Positions 48,132 to 59,103 of a stretch of 64,000 nt of DNA are shown in pieces. This stretch comes from Halomonas sp. BDJS001 (GTDB taxonomy: Bacteria > Pseudomonadota > Gammaproteobacteria > Pseudomonadales > Halomonadaceae), in NCBI RefSeq assembly GCF_026104355.1, contig NZ_CP110535.1, positions 496,001 through 560,000 of the forward strand, written 5' to 3'. Position 1 is the first letter of the stretch; every line of letters starts with the position of its first letter. The notes under the pieces are model-generated. The model did no database searches. It worked only from the letters and a program-made list of their open reading frames with translations, and was not told the DNA's origin. The position numbers were made by a program, and so were the translations under genes.

Positions 48132-49001
48132 ATGGCAGCTATCAGCGCCTCTCAGGTCAAGGAACTTCGCGAACGTACCGGTCTCGGCATGATGGAGTGT
48201 AAAAAAGCACTCACCGAAGCCGACGGTGATATCGAAGTTGCGATTGAAAACCTGCGCAAAAGCTCCGGCCTAAAAGCGGCGAAGAAAGCCGATCGTATCG
48301 CCGCCGAAGGTGTAGTGGTTACGCGTGTAGCGGAAGATGGCAGCTACGGCGTAATGGTTGAAATCAACTCCGAGACTGACTTTGTTGCTCGTGATGACAA
48401 CTTCATCGCCTTTGCCGACAAAATCGCCGCGGCTTTCTTTGCTGCCAAAAGTGAAGATGTCGCTGCCGTTATGGCTGGCGAACTGGAAGCTGCCCGCGAG
48501 CAGCTGGTTCAGAAAATCGGTGAGAACATCGGTGTGCGTCGTGCCATCGTTGTGAACGCTGCTGACGGTGGTCTGGTGGGCGAATACGTCCACGGTGGCC
48601 GCATTGGCGTTCTGACCGTACTGAAAGGTGGTACTTCGGAAGTCGCAAAAGACGTTGCGATGCACGTCGCTGCAATTAATCCTGCGGTTGCGCATCCTGC
48701 CGATATGCCCCAAGAGCAGTTGGATCAGGAAAAGGCGATTATTCTGGCGCAGCCGGATATGGCCGGTAAGCCGGAGCAGATCGCTGAGAAAATGGTTCAG
48801 GGTCGCTTGAAAAAGTACCTGGCAGAAAACAGCCTGACCGAGCAGCCGTTTGTAAAAGATCCTAACCAGACAGTTGCTGAGTTCGTTAAAGCGGCGGGCG
48901 GCGAAGTGGTTGGCTTTACGCGCTTTGAGGTTGGCGAAGGTATCGAGAAAGAAGAAGTCGACTTTGCTAAAGAAGTAATGGAACAGGCTGGCCGTCGCTG
49001 A
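48132..49001 (+). CDS. tsf: Elongation factor Ts
   Basis: 289 residues. [20 protein letters not shown] and [14 protein letters not shown] identify the N-terminal UBA-like domain; [19 protein letters not shown] is the EF-Tu-binding TDFVA motif, and [14 protein letters not shown] (here [17 protein letters not shown]) is the C-terminal core. It exchanges GDP on EF-Tu. GAGGTGAAT precedes the ATG. A GC-rich hairpin follows. Confidence 0.97.
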   Translation: MAAISASQVKELRERTGLGMMECKKALTEADGDIEVAIENLRKSSGLKAAKKADRIAAEGVVVTRVAEDGSYGVMVEINSETDFVARDDNFIAFADKIAAAFFAAKSEDVAAVMAGELEAAREQLVQKIGENIGVRRAIVVNAADGGLVGEYVHGGRIGVLTVLKGGTSEVAKDVAMHVAAINPAVAHPADMPQEQLDQEKAIILAQPDMAGKPEQIAEKMVQGRLKKYLAENSLTEQPFVKDPNQTVAEFVKAAGGEVVGFTRFEVGEGIEKEEVDFAKEVMEQAGRR

Positions 49002-49025
49002 GGTCAGAGGTTTCAGAAAGAAGAT

Positions 49026-49047
49026 GGCGTGCGCGCGAGCGCACGCC
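49026..49047 (+). terminator. Hairpin after tsf
   Basis: GGCGTGCGC and GCGCACGCC form a perfect 9-bp stem with GCGA loop. No T-run follows, so termination efficiency is uncertain. The downstream 49050-49177 contains several TATAAT-like boxes (for example 49067-49072) without matching -35 boxes, any of which might start a pyrH transcript. Confidence 0.6.
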
Positions 49048-49177
49048 TTCGCGTATCCGGCCCCTGTATAATGAATGCTAGTATAAACAGCCCAGATATA
49101 GCTGGCTTTATACACTGGTTTTATACCAAGGGGCTGCCCCGCCTGCCTGTTTACAGGTCTGCCTCAGGAGAGATGCC

Positions 49178-49951
49178 ATGTCGAGTGATGTTCAAGAGCC
49201 TACCCCCCATGTAGCACCCAGCAAAGCCGCGGGCACCAAGTCAAAATACAAACGTATTTTGCTCAAACTGTCTGGCGAAGCGTTAATGGGGGAGCACGAT
49301 TTTGGTATTGACCCTAAGGTGCTTGACCGCATGGCGCTGGAGATTGGCCAGCTCGTCGGCATTGGGGTACAGGTGGGTATCGTGATTGGCGGTGGTAACT
49401 TGTTCCGTGGCGCGGCGCTCAATGAAGCAGGTATGGATCGCGTTACCGGTGACCATATGGGTATGCTGGCTACCGTAATGAATGCGTTGGCAATGCGCGA
49501 TGCCTTAGAGCGCTCCAACATCCGCTCGCGAGTGATGTCGGCCATCCCCATGAGCGGCGTAGTAGAGCACTATGACCGGCGTACCGCCATTCGCTATTTA
49601 ACCTCAGGGGACGTAGTGCTGTTCTCTGCAGGCACAGGTAACCCCTTCTTCACTACCGACTCTGCTGCCTGTTTACGCGGTATTGAGGTAGACGCCGATG
49701 TGGTGATCAAAGCGACCAAAGTCGATGGCGTCTACAATAAAGACCCGGTAAAACATTCGGATGCAGTGAAGTACGACCAGCTCTCTTATGATGACGCTCT
49801 GGATCAAAAGTTGGGCGTTATGGATTTGACCGCAATCTGCCTGGTACGTGACCATAATATGCCGGTGCGGGTATTTGATATGAATAAGCCTGGTGCCCTA
49901 CTGAACATGGTGGTAGGGGGCAAGGAAGGCACGCTGATATACAGAGGGTAA
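49178..49951 (+). CDS. pyrH: Uridylate kinase
   Basis: 257 residues, amino-acid kinase fold. A poorly conserved 22-residue N-terminal extension precedes [28 protein letters not shown], the triad region [13 protein letters not shown] and [13 protein letters not shown] are diagnostic. It phosphorylates UMP. ATG 49178 has AGGAGAG before it. frr starts four bases after the stop. Confidence 0.96.
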   Translation: MSSDVQEPTPHVAPSKAAGTKSKYKRILLKLSGEALMGEHDFGIDPKVLDRMALEIGQLVGIGVQVGIVIGGGNLFRGAALNEAGMDRVTGDHMGMLATVMNALAMRDALERSNIRSRVMSAIPMSGVVEHYDRRTAIRYLTSGDVVLFSAGTGNPFFTTDSAACLRGIEVDADVVIKATKVDGVYNKDPVKHSDAVKYDQLSYDDALDQKLGVMDLTAICLVRDHNMPVRVFDMNKPGALLNMVVGGKEGTLIYRG

Positions 49952-49955
49952 TGAC

Positions 49956-50513
49956 GTGATCAACGATATTAAGAAAGATGCCGAATCGCGCATGAAGAAA
50001 AGCGTTGAGGCACTGCATAGCAACTTCAATAAAATTCGTACCGGTCGTGCTCACCCGAGCATTTTAGACGCGGTGACTGTGGAGTATTACGGCAGCCAGG
50101 TACCGCTTAGCCAAGTGGCTTCAGTCAACGTTGAAGACGCCCGCACGCTGACGATTGCGCCGTGGGAGCAGGGCATGGTGCAGAAGATCGAAAAGGCCAT
50201 CATGACCTCTGATCTGGGTTTGAACCCGGCCAGTGCTGGCAACGTGATTCGTGTGCCGATGCCCATGCTCACCGAAGAGACCCGCAAAGGCTACATCAAG
50301 CAGGCCCGCAGCGAAGCTGAAAATGCCCGCGTTGCCGTGCGTAACGTACGCCGCGACGCCAACGGTGATTTCAAATCGTTGCTAAAAGATAAAGAGATCA
50401 CCGAAGACGATCAGCGTGAAGGTGAAGACGCGATTCAAAAGCTGACCGACAAATATATTGCTGAAATCGATAAGGCGCTAACTGCAAAAGAGCAGGATCT
50501 CATGCAGGTATAA
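49956..50513 (+). CDS. frr: Ribosome recycling factor
   Basis: 185 residues from GTG 49956 ([20 protein letters not shown]); AGAGGG is the ribosome site, partly inside the pyrH end. The [20 protein letters not shown] loop (core GRAHPSIL) and the helical [20 protein letters not shown] segment (core [11 protein letters not shown]) are family markers. It splits post-termination ribosomes together with EF-G. A terminator follows, yet uppS lies in the same direction. Confidence 0.97.
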   Translation: MINDIKKDAESRMKKSVEALHSNFNKIRTGRAHPSILDAVTVEYYGSQVPLSQVASVNVEDARTLTIAPWEQGMVQKIEKAIMTSDLGLNPASAGNVIRVPMPMLTEETRKGYIKQARSEAENARVAVRNVRRDANGDFKSLLKDKEITEDDQREGEDAIQKLTDKYIAEIDKALTAKEQDLMQV

Positions 50514-50545
50514 ATCTGTGCCCAGTGCTGTATTCAGCTCAGCCG

Positions 50546-50569
50546 CGGGCAGCTTAGGCTGCCCGTTTT
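50546..50569 (+). terminator. Terminator between frr and uppS
   Basis: CGGGCAGC and GCTGCCCG (stem 8 bp, loop TTAG) followed by TTTT. Divides the translation-factor genes from the isoprenoid-lipid genes. Confidence 0.85.
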
Positions 50570-50618
50570 GCCACACTCTGGCTGGTTTTTTTATGACTGA
50601 TCTTTGGTGCGAGAATCC

Positions 50619-51407
50619 ATGACGTCACCGCAGCTTCCTGAAAAACAGCCGGACGATGCCAGTGCGTCTTCTCTGGCCGGGGAAGCCCCGCCGTCTCATG
50701 TTGCCATCATTATGGATGGCAATAACCGCTGGGCGCGCGCGCGCGGACTTTCGGGGGTGCGCGGGCACCGGGCCGGAGTGGAAACCGTGCGTGCGGTGAT
50801 TCAGCGGGCCGCCGAGCGCGAAGTGCAAACGCTTAGCCTGTTTGCGTTTTCCAGTGAGAATTGGAAGCGCCCAGCCGCAGAGGTTAACGCCTTGATGGAG
50901 CTTTTTTTGATGGCGCTAAAGCGCGAAGTCAAAAAACTCAACGAGCGTAATGTGCGCCTCTCGATCATTGGTGAACAACGGGGCTTTTCCCACGCCATCC
51001 AGAAGCATATTCAGCGTGCTGAAGCGTTAACCGCGGGCAACACGGGTATGCATTTGGTGATTGCCGCTAACTATGGGGGGCAGTGGGATATAGCGCGTGC
51101 GGCACGCACGCTCGCCGAACAGGTGGCGGCTGGCGAGTTATCACCTGCGGAGATCGACGAGGCGTGTTTTGACACTGCAATGGGGGTTGAAGACGTACCG
51201 CCGGTGGATCTGTGCATACGCACCAGCGGTGAGCAGCGGCTATCCAACTTTATGCTTTGGCAGTTGGCTTATGCTGAATTGCACTTTTCCCCGCTGCTAT
51301 GGCCCGACTTCGGTGCGGAGGCGTTTGACGCGGCATTAAACGACTTCTGTCAGCGCCGTCGTCGCTTTGGGATGACGGACGAACAAATAGAGGCGCAGGG
51401 TGCTTAA
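50619..51407 (+). CDS. uppS: Undecaprenyl diphosphate synthase
   Basis: 262 residues from ATG 50619. The catalytic HVAIIMDGNNRWARARGL (core MDGNNRWA) is near 32, FAFSSENWKRPAAEV near 75 and the C-terminal DLCIRTSGEQRLSNFMLWQ (core RTSGEQRLSNF) binds IPP. It makes the lipid carrier for peptidoglycan and O-antigen. Its stop overlaps the cdsA start by 8 bases. The residues upstream to 50604 are not needed. Confidence 0.96.
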   Translation: MTSPQLPEKQPDDASASSLAGEAPPSHVAIIMDGNNRWARARGLSGVRGHRAGVETVRAVIQRAAEREVQTLSLFAFSSENWKRPAAEVNALMELFLMALKREVKKLNERNVRLSIIGEQRGFSHAIQKHIQRAEALTAGNTGMHLVIAANYGGQWDIARAARTLAEQVAAGELSPAEIDEACFDTAMGVEDVPPVDLCIRTSGEQRLSNFMLWQLAYAELHFSPLLWPDFGAEAFDAALNDFCQRRRRFGMTDEQIEAQGA

Positions 51408-52230
51408 ACAGCGGATTATCACCGCAGCCTGGCTGGCACCCCTGGTGCTGGTTGGCCTGTTTGGATTAGACGGGGGCGCATTCGCGCTATTTACGGCGTT
51501 GATGGTGCTACTTGCCACCTGGGAGTGGGCCAATCTGGCGGGTGTTACCCGCATGGGGCAACGCGTTCAGCTGGTAGCCGGGATGGCGGCGTTGATGCTG
51601 GCCATGTGGTTGACCGGCGCCGCCACATCGATATGGCCGCTTTGGCTCTCCGCCGCTGGCTGGCTGGTGAATCTCTATTGGGTTACCCGCTATCCTGCTT
51701 CAGGTAGCCAGTGGCAGGCCACTGGGCGGCGGTTGGCGATGGGCCTATGGGTACTGTTGCCCTGCTGGGTGGGGTTTAACGTTCTGCGTGACATTGGAAT
51801 GGCCTGGCTGCTGTTTGTGCTGCTGCTGGTTTGGAGTGCGGATATTGGCGCCTACTTTGTAGGACGACTCTGGGGTAAGCGCAAATTGGCTCCCCACGTG
51901 AGCCCGGGCAAATCATGGGAGGGCGTATTCGGTGGCTTGGCGGCGACCGCGATTCTGGCCATCCTGTTTGCGCTGTGGTTGCCGCTGAACCTGGTCGGCG
52001 GGATTACCCTGGTACTCGTCACCGCCGTGGTCACCCTGGCTTCTGTGCTAGGTGATCTACTGGAAAGTATGCTCAAGCGCTATCGCAATATCAAAGATTC
52101 GAGCCAGTTGCTCCCCGGCCATGGCGGGGTGTTGGATCGCATTGATAGTCTCACCGCAGCGATTCCGCTGTTTGCGCTGTTCTATGTAGAAGTGCTGGTT
52201 CAAGTGTTTGCTCAGGTGCCGCCGCTATGA
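51400..52230 (+). CDS. cdsA: Phosphatidate cytidylyltransferase
   Basis: 276 residues, about eight spans. The family signature [21 protein letters not shown] (core [10 protein letters not shown]), then [15 protein letters not shown] near the C-terminus, is intact. It makes CDP-diacylglycerol. GTG 51400 overlaps the uppS end; the dxr ATG overlaps its stop (ATGA). Confidence 0.95.
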   Translation: MLKQRIITAAWLAPLVLVGLFGLDGGAFALFTALMVLLATWEWANLAGVTRMGQRVQLVAGMAALMLAMWLTGAATSIWPLWLSAAGWLVNLYWVTRYPASGSQWQATGRRLAMGLWVLLPCWVGFNVLRDIGMAWLLFVLLLVWSADIGAYFVGRLWGKRKLAPHVSPGKSWEGVFGGLAATAILAILFALWLPLNLVGGITLVLVTAVVTLASVLGDLLESMLKRYRNIKDSSQLLPGHGGVLDRIDSLTAAIPLFALFYVEVLVQVFAQVPPL

Positions 52231-53438
52231 GTCAATACGCTAATCAGCCCACGGCTATGCAGCGCGTGACGGTACTTGGGTCGACAGGCTCTGTGGGCAC
52301 CAGCACGCTGGATGTGATTGGTCGCCACCCTGACCGCTATAGTGTCCATGCACTGACCGCACACACTTCCAAAGAGGCTCTGCTAGCGCAGTGTCTAGTG
52401 CATCGCCCCGCGGTAGCTGTATTGGATAATGAAGCCGATGCCGCTTGGCTGCGCGAGGAGCTTAAGCGAGCGGGCCAACCCACCGAAGTGAGTGCAGGCC
52501 CGCAGGCGCTGTGTGATGTTGCAAGGGACGCCAGCGTCGACTGCGTAATGGCCGCTATTGTAGGTGCCGCGGGCTTGCTGCCTGCTCTCGCCGCCGCGGA
52601 AGCAGGCAAACGGGTGCTGCTGGCCAATAAAGAGGCGCTGGTGATGAGCGGCGCACTGTTTATGGAGGCAGTTTCACGTTCGGGGGCGACACTGCTACCG
52701 ATAGATTCCGAACATAATGCCATTTATCAGTGTCTACCTGCGGAGCATCGCGGAGGGCTTGCCAAGCACGGCGTTCGACAACTGCTGCTAACGGCCTCTG
52801 GGGGGCCGTTTCGTACCTGGAGCCAGGCGGATATCAACAATGTCACTCCCGAGCAGGCCTGCGCTCACCCGAACTGGTCGATGGGGCGTAAGATATCGGT
52901 GGATAGCGCCACGCTGATGAACAAAGGGTTGGAGTTGATCGAAGCTTGCTGGTTATTTGACGCTACCCCTGAGCAGATCCAAGTGGTAGTCCACCCCCAA
53001 AGCGTGATTCACTCCATGGCGGCGTATCACGATGGCTCTGTGATTGCCCAGTTGGGTAATCCAGATATGCGTACACCGATTGCCTATGGGCTTGCTTGGC
53101 CGGAGCGCATTGACGCTGGCGTTGAAACCCTTGACCTTTTTCAGGTGGCACGGCTCGATTTTGAAGCTCCCGATGAAGTCCGTTTCCCCTGCCTGGGGCT
53201 TGCCCGCGACGCGATGCGACAGGGCGGTATTGCACCTGTTGTGCTCAACGCCGCTAATGAAATCGCTGTAGACGCCTTTCTGCAGCGCCGGATCGGCTTT
53301 AAGGCGATTGGACAACTGGTGGCCGACGTCCTATCGCACCCCTATCAAGGCCGGGTCGACAGCCTGGACAGCGTATTGGCAACCGATCAATGGGCGCGGC
53401 AGCAGGCGCTGGAACTGGTAACAAGGTGGTCCGCTTAA
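52227..53438 (+). CDS. dxr: 1-deoxy-D-xylulose 5-phosphate reductoisomerase
   Basis: 403 residues. NADPH loop [29 protein letters not shown], the metal/substrate [13 protein letters not shown] and [18 protein letters not shown] (core [13 protein letters not shown]) are all present. First committed step of the MEP isoprenoid pathway, feeding uppS. ATGA overlap with cdsA; rseP follows after 45 bases. Confidence 0.96.
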   Translation: MSQYANQPTAMQRVTVLGSTGSVGTSTLDVIGRHPDRYSVHALTAHTSKEALLAQCLVHRPAVAVLDNEADAAWLREELKRAGQPTEVSAGPQALCDVARDASVDCVMAAIVGAAGLLPALAAAEAGKRVLLANKEALVMSGALFMEAVSRSGATLLPIDSEHNAIYQCLPAEHRGGLAKHGVRQLLLTASGGPFRTWSQADINNVTPEQACAHPNWSMGRKISVDSATLMNKGLELIEACWLFDATPEQIQVVVHPQSVIHSMAAYHDGSVIAQLGNPDMRTPIAYGLAWPERIDAGVETLDLFQVARLDFEAPDEVRFPCLGLARDAMRQGGIAPVVLNAANEIAVDAFLQRRIGFKAIGQLVADVLSHPYQGRVDSLDSVLATDQWARQQALELVTRWSA

Positions 53439-53483
53439 GCATTCGATGAGTTGGTCGTTAGTGCAGGGCGTTAAGGAGTGAAT

Positions 53484-54842
53484 GTGGGCCTAATACAGAA
53501 TATTTTAGCGGTCATCGTGGTGTTGGGCCTGTTAGTGACCTTCCACGAGTTTGGCCACTTTTGGGTGGCAAGGCGCTGTGGCGTCAAAGTGCTGCGTTTT
53601 TCGGTGGGCTTTGGCAAGCCGCTATGGTCGCGGGTTGACCGCCAGGGCACCGAATTTGCCATAGCCGCCATTCCATTGGGTGGCTATGTCAAAATGCTCG
53701 ATGAGCGTGAGGCACCGGTTCCGGAAGAGCAGCTCGATCAGGCGTTTAACCGCAAGACCGTTTGGCAGCGCATTGCGATTGTGGCGGCAGGGCCTATTGC
53801 TAACTTTTTACTGGCGATCGTGGCTTATTGGGTGCTGTTCGTGGCGGGAACCACGGTGGTATCGCCAATGGTAGGCAGCGTTGCGCCTGACTCCCCGGCC
53901 GCCGAGGCCGGGCTCTCCAATGGCGATGAAATTGTCGCTATTCAGGGCGATGAGATGCGCTCTTGGGAGGATGTTAACCTCAAGCTGGTGTCGATTATTG
54001 GCTTCAGCGGAGAGTTGGATATCGACGCCCGCCCCGAAGGCGTGAGCGAGCCACAGCGCTTTGGGTTGTCGGTAACTGATTATTTGGTGCGCCAGGATCC
54101 GCCTCAGCCGTTGCAAACACTGGGTATTACCCCGTGGCAGCCTGAGTTTCCAGCCATTTTAGGCCAGGTCGTGAGCGGGGAGGCTGCAGAACAAGCAGGC
54201 CTGGAAGCTGGCGATAAGATGGTGGCGATTAATGGCGAACCGGTGGATGATTGGATGCACTTCGTTAATATGGTGCGAAGTAGTCCAGGTGAAACGCTGC
54301 GGCTCACCTATGAGCGAAATGGGGAGCAGTCGAGTGTTGACTTAACCCCCGGGAGTAACCGTTTGGAAACTGGGGTTGAGATTGGTTATATCGGCGCAGG
54401 CGCTGAGCAGGTCGAGTGGCCAGCAGAGTTCCAGCGTGAAATCCGTTATGGGCCTATTGAAGCGGTAGGGCAGGCGCTTTCACGCACGGGTGAAATGACA
54501 CTGCTTACCTTGGACGCTATCCGTAAGATGTTGGTTGGGCTGATTTCGCCCTCCAATCTGTCGGGGCCAATCACCATTGCCCAGGTCTCGGGTGACTCTG
54601 CCCGTGCGGGTATGGAAGCGTTTATTGGTTTTCTAGCGTATCTTTCTATCAGCCTGGGGGTGCTTAACTTACTACCCATCCCGGTGCTCGATGGTGGCCA
54701 CTTGCTTTATTATTTTATGGAGGTGGTGCGTGGACGGCCAGTATCCGAAAGAACCCAAGCCGTAGGATTGCGCATAGGGCTTGCCATGGTCGGCACCCTG
54801 ATGTTGATGGCTCTCTATTTTGATCTGATGCGCCTGTGGTAA
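53484..54842 (+). CDS. rseP: Site-2 intramembrane protease RseP
   Basis: 452 residues from GTG 53484, which has AAGGAG five bases upstream; the GTG at 53478 is inside that site. The zinc HExxH is in VTFHEFGHFWVARR (span 1), two tandem PDZ domains occupy about 110-300, and the LDG motif NLLPIPVLDGGHL stands near 400 before the last spans. It cuts RseA to release sigma-E and clears signal peptides. It heads directly into bamA, whose expression sigma-E usually controls. Confidence 0.95.
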   Translation: MGLIQNILAVIVVLGLLVTFHEFGHFWVARRCGVKVLRFSVGFGKPLWSRVDRQGTEFAIAAIPLGGYVKMLDEREAPVPEEQLDQAFNRKTVWQRIAIVAAGPIANFLLAIVAYWVLFVAGTTVVSPMVGSVAPDSPAAEAGLSNGDEIVAIQGDEMRSWEDVNLKLVSIIGFSGELDIDARPEGVSEPQRFGLSVTDYLVRQDPPQPLQTLGITPWQPEFPAILGQVVSGEAAEQAGLEAGDKMVAINGEPVDDWMHFVNMVRSSPGETLRLTYERNGEQSSVDLTPGSNRLETGVEIGYIGAGAEQVEWPAEFQREIRYGPIEAVGQALSRTGEMTLLTLDAIRKMLVGLISPSNLSGPITIAQVSGDSARAGMEAFIGFLAYLSISLGVLNLLPIPVLDGGHLLYYFMEVVRGRPVSERTQAVGLRIGLAMVGTLMLMALYFDLMRLW

Positions 54843-54942
54843 TGACGCGTGTAGCGCGCAGGATGCCTTGTCATCTGCCTGCACAAATGTATATGGTGCC
54901 TTTCTGGAATGATAGGCAGACCAACGCGAGCGAATTGACTGC

Positions 54943-57293
54943 ATGAAAATCAAGACCCTTGGAATGGCGGCACTCTTGCTGGCAGGCGCCAGCGGCGCCC
55001 AAGCACAATCCTTTGATGTTTCAGACATTCGAGTGGAAGGACTGCAGCGGGTATCTGCCGCCTCGGTCTTCAATGCATTTCCGGTGAGTGCCAATGATCG
55101 CGTCAGCGAAGAGCAGTTAGCTGCCGCTGCCCGTGACTTGTTCGCCACAGGCCTATTTGACGATGTCTCCCTGGCACGCGAAGGCGATGTGCTGGTTATT
55201 CAGGTCGTCGAGCGGCCAACCATTGCGCGACTTCAGATCAGCGGCAACGATCAGATCTCCGAAGAGGACTTGCGCAATGGTTTGCGTGAATCAGGACTCT
55301 CCGAAGGTCAGGTACTGGAGCTCTCTACACTGGAAGAGATTCAGCGCGAGCTGGAGGGCGTCTATCAGTCCCAAGGTCGCTACAGCGCCAGCATCGATAC
55401 CGAAGTGGAGGAGGTTGATGAGGGCCGGGTGCAGGTCAATATCAATATCAACGAAGGCGAAGTAGCCAAGATTCGCCAAATCAATATCGTTGGTAACGAA
55501 GCGTTTGATGATGAAACGCTGCGTGGTGTGTTTGAGTTAAATGATCGGCCAGGACGCTTTTTCGGCTGGTTCTCTAGCGACGAGTACTCCCGTGAAGCGC
55601 TTTCGGGTGATATCGAGCGGCTGCGATCATTTTATCTTGATCGCGGCTACGTAAACTTCGATGTTACCTCGACTCAGGTATCGATTGGCCCTGAAAAATC
55701 AGAAATATTTATTACTCTCAACGTTGATGAGGGGCCCAGTACCGGGTGGGCAATATCCGTTTCGCAGGTGATCTACAGATCAGCGAAAATGAAGCCCGCC
55801 AGCTACTCACCGTCAAAGAGGGGGAGATTTTTTCCCGTGGTGATGTGAATACCTCTACGGAAGCCCTTCGCCAGCGTTTAGGCGCCGAAGGCTTCGCCTT
55901 CGCTGATATTCAGGGCGTGCCTGAAATGGCTGATGACGGTGAAACGGTCGACCTGGTGATTGCCGTCAATCCCGGTGAGCGCGCCTATGTACGCCGTATC
56001 GAGTTTTACGGAAATACCACCACTCAGGATGAAGTACTGAGGCGTGAGATGATTCAGTTGGAGGGCGCGCCCGCTTCCACCGAGGCCATAACTCAATCGC
56101 GTCAGCGTCTTGAGCGGCTGGGCTTCTTTAGCCAGGTAGAAGTGGATACGGAGTCAGTGCCTGGCGAGCCGGATTTGCTTGATGTGACTTATAATGTCGA
56201 AGAGCAGCCTTCTGGCTCTGTCTCGGCAAGCGTTGGCTTCTCCCAGAGTGCCGGGGTTATTTACGGCGTCGGTTTGTCACAAAATAACTTCCTGGGTACG
56301 GGTAACCGGGTCAATGTAGGGGCTCAGCGTAGCGACACCTTTACCAGTGTGAACTTTGGCTTCACGGATCCCTACTGGACATTGGATGGCATTTCTCGCG
56401 GCTACAATGTTTTTTACCGCGAAACCGATTACGCCGATTCGGATATTTCGACGTTCTCGACCGACGCTTATGGTGCCGGCATCAACTTTGGTTACCCCGT
56501 AAGCGAACTGTCGCGTCTTAACTTCGGTGCAAGCGTTGAAGACCTAACGGTGAAAACCTACTTCGACACCGCCTCAGAAATTCGTCGCTATGTGGAAGAT
56601 CAGGGCGAAGATGCGCAAAGCCTGAAGCTGACCGCTAGCTGGACACGCAACAACCTCAACCGCGGTATTATGCCGACCGATGGTAACTATCAGCGTTTAT
56701 CGCTGGAAACCGGCGTGCCGGGCAGCGATTCGGAGTACTACAAGTTGCGCGCGCGGGCGCAACAGCTCTTCCCGATTAACGATGATGAGACCTGGGCGTT
56801 CAAATTTACCGGCAACGCTGGTTATGCCGATACGCTGGGCGGCAACGATCCGTTCCCTTTCTATGAGAACTTCTACGCGGGCGGTCTTGGCTCGGTGCGT
56901 GGCTTTACGTCGAATACGCTGGGGCAGCGCACCACACCAGCAACCGAAGGCGGCCGTGACCGTACACTGGGCGGTAATGTTTCCATAGAAGGCAGTGCCG
57001 AGATCATTTTCCCGCTGCCCTTTATTGAAGACCAGCGTGCACTGCAAACATCACTGTTCCTGGATGGCGGTAACACCTTCCTGACCTCTTGCTACGATGT
57101 GCTGGATGAAGATGCAGGGCGCCAGCAGTGCAACTCCGGCGTTGATCTAGGCGATTTGCGCTACAGTGCCGGTATTGGTCTCTCTTGGCTGACACCGGTA
57201 GGCCCGCTGACCTTTAGCGTTGCTGAGCCATTGAACGATGAGAGCGGTGACGACACTCAGTTCTTCCAGTTCTCATTAGGACAAACGTTCTAA
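54943..57293 (+). CDS. bamA: Outer membrane protein assembly factor BamA, with an apparent single-base frameshift
   Basis: Restoring one base would give 783 residues. A signal peptide (MKIKTLGMAALLLAGASGA, QA) leads POTRA1 (SFDVSDIRVEGLQRVS). Frame one reads to VDEGP at 55737 and continues as non-homologous STGWAISVSQ to a stop at 55848. The -1 frame, from QYRVGNIRFAGDL, carries POTRA3-5 and the 16-strand barrel with GTGNRVNVG, FYENFYAGGLGSVRGF (the VRGF/RGF motif) and ends FQFSLGQTF. One C appears missing in GGGGCCC (55731-55737). BamA is essential, so a base-calling error is the best guess. skp follows by 75 bases. Confidence 0.93.
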
Positions 57294-57368
57294 AGGGCAA
57301 TCGTGCTAATTTTGCTAGACCGCGTGCCATGGTGGCGCGCGGCTGGCGTGACCTAAGGAGATAATAGG

Positions 57369-57869
57369 ATGCGTAAACTGACAGCGGTGGTATGCCTGTT
57401 GGGCGCGATGATTTTGCCCGCTCACGCTGCAGAAGTCGCGGTGTTGGACTGGCGAGCAGCATTGATGAATACCCAGTCTGCACAGGCGTCAATGAGTACT
57501 CTGGAAGGGCAAATCGGCAATCAGCAGCGGGAAGCGCAAAACCTGGGTAATGAGTTGCAGCAACTCCAGCAGCGTTTGCAGAACGAAGGCGAAACCATGG
57601 CCCAGTCTCAGCGTGAGTCGCTAATTAGCGAACTACAAGAGAAGGGTAGCCGTTTTGAGCAGCTTCGCCAGGAAGTCATGCAGGCCCAGCAGCGCTCCGA
57701 ACAGCAGTTTTTGGAAAGCGCTGAACCGAAGTTGGAGCAAGCCGTCGAACAGGTACTGGAGCGCCACGGTATTGATGTACTGGTTGAGCCCCAGGGCGTA
57801 CTGCACTCCGGTGTGGATCTGCCCAATGTGACCGACGAAGTCACGCAGATTTTTGATACCTTGAACTAA
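57369..57869 (+). CDS. skp: Periplasmic chaperone Skp/OmpH
   Basis: 166 residues. Signal peptide MRKLTAVVCLLGAMILPAHA, then AEVAVLDWRAALMNTQSAQ, matching the start of mature Skp, followed by the long Gln-rich helices of the tentacle region (about 40-115) and a C-terminal strand region. It holds unfolded outer-membrane proteins on their way to BamA. AAGGAGATAATAGG precedes the ATG. The Gln richness is high but within family range. Confidence 0.92.
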   Translation: MRKLTAVVCLLGAMILPAHAAEVAVLDWRAALMNTQSAQASMSTLEGQIGNQQREAQNLGNELQQLQQRLQNEGETMAQSQRESLISELQEKGSRFEQLRQEVMQAQQRSEQQFLESAEPKLEQAVEQVLERHGIDVLVEPQGVLHSGVDLPNVTDEVTQIFDTLN

Positions 57870-57922
57870 ATTTAAACGATGAATGCTGTGGCCAAGCCAC
57901 ACTAAAGCTTCCCTGGGCTCCC

Positions 57923-58966
57923 ATGACGCACGCTTCTCATCACCTAACCCTCGCAGACATTGCGCGCCAACTGGGCGTTACCGTTAGCGGCAACGCCCAG
58001 CAGCCGATACGTGGTTTGGCGACGCTAAAAGAAGCGCAGCCGGATCAAGTCGCTTTCCTGGCCAACCGTGCCTATCTGAAAGATTTGGCGACGACCAAGG
58101 CGGCAGCGGTATTGCTGCACCCGGAGCATGGCAAACACTGCCCGGTAGCGCGTTTGGAAATCGATAACCCGTACTTGGGTTATGCCAAGCTATCTCAGCT
58201 GTTTGACCCGCTGCCTGCCCGCGACGTCGTCGGTATCCACCCCACGGCGGTAGTGGCAGAGGACGCCCAGATAGGCACCGGTGTCTGCGTTCAAGCGCAC
58301 GCCGTGATTGAAGCGGGTGCGGTATTGGGCGACCGTGTAGTGATTGGGGCAGGGAGCGTGGTGGGGGCCGACAGCATTATCGGTGAAGCAACGCGGCTGC
58401 ACGCCAATGTCACTGTCTGCCATGGGGTGGTGGTGGGTAAGCGAGTCATCCTGCAAAGCGGCTGTGTCATCGGTGGTGACGGGTTTGGTTTCGCCCATGA
58501 CGGTGCTGGATGGCATAAAATTGCCCAGTTGGGGGGCGTGGTGCTAGGCGATGATGTTGAGGTGGGAAGCTGCTCCAGCATTGATCGTGGCGCGCTGGGT
58601 GATACGGTGATTGGTAATGACGTCAAAATTGATAGTCAGGTGCAAATCGCCCATAACGTTATCATTGGTGACCACAGCGCCTTAGCGGGTTGTGTCGGTA
58701 TTGCTGGCTCTACCAAGGTTGGTAAGCACTGTATGCTGGGTGGCGGCGTTGGTTTGTCAGGCCATTTGACGATTTGCGATAGCGTTCAGGTAACAGGAAT
58801 GAGTTTAGTAACGAACTCAATCCATGAGCCAGGGGTCTACTCCTCCGGAACCGGCGCCATGGCCAATAGCCAGTGGCGTAAGAACGCGGTGCGTTTTAAA
58901 CAGCTTGATGACATCGCTAAGCGCCTAGCCAGATTGGAAAAAAACAGCGTGATTAATGAGTGCTGA
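57923..58966 (+). CDS. lpxD: UDP-3-O-acylglucosamine N-acyltransferase
   Basis: 347 residues. N-terminal uridine-binding domain (about 1-100), left-handed beta-helix of hexapeptide repeats with GDGFGFAHDGAGWHKIAQLG (core GFGFAHDG and HKIAQ) and the catalytic His in QIAHNVIIGDHSALAG. The C-terminal helix has KNAVRFKQLDDIAKRLARLE. Third step of lipid A synthesis. It lies between skp and fabZ as in most gammaproteobacteria. Confidence 0.97.
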   Translation: MTHASHHLTLADIARQLGVTVSGNAQQPIRGLATLKEAQPDQVAFLANRAYLKDLATTKAAAVLLHPEHGKHCPVARLEIDNPYLGYAKLSQLFDPLPARDVVGIHPTAVVAEDAQIGTGVCVQAHAVIEAGAVLGDRVVIGAGSVVGADSIIGEATRLHANVTVCHGVVVGKRVILQSGCVIGGDGFGFAHDGAGWHKIAQLGGVVLGDDVEVGSCSSIDRGALGDTVIGNDVKIDSQVQIAHNVIIGDHSALAGCVGIAGSTKVGKHCMLGGGVGLSGHLTICDSVQVTGMSLVTNSIHEPGVYSSGTGAMANSQWRKNAVRFKQLDDIAKRLARLEKNSVINEC

Positions 58967-59103
58967 TTGAATTTTGCCGGCTGCTGTTTTGAGGCTAGAT
59001 GGCGGCAGGGTATAATCTCAGCCTTTTAATCAGCGGACGTGCTGGTATTTGCCTGGCTCTCTTTAGGAGTACATCAGGCGTTTTTATTTTAGAGGTCGCT
59101 ACG

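Noticed and set aside
48270..49115. 281-codon minus-strand frame over tsf
   Set aside because: Shadow of tsf codon bias with low-complexity Phe-rich product and no supporting signals.
54874..54920. TCTGCCT...AGGCAGA inverted repeat upstream of bamA as an operator or sigma-E element
   Set aside because: Arms are short and 33 bases apart, and no sigma-E-like GAACTT/TCTGA pair was found; not enough to call.
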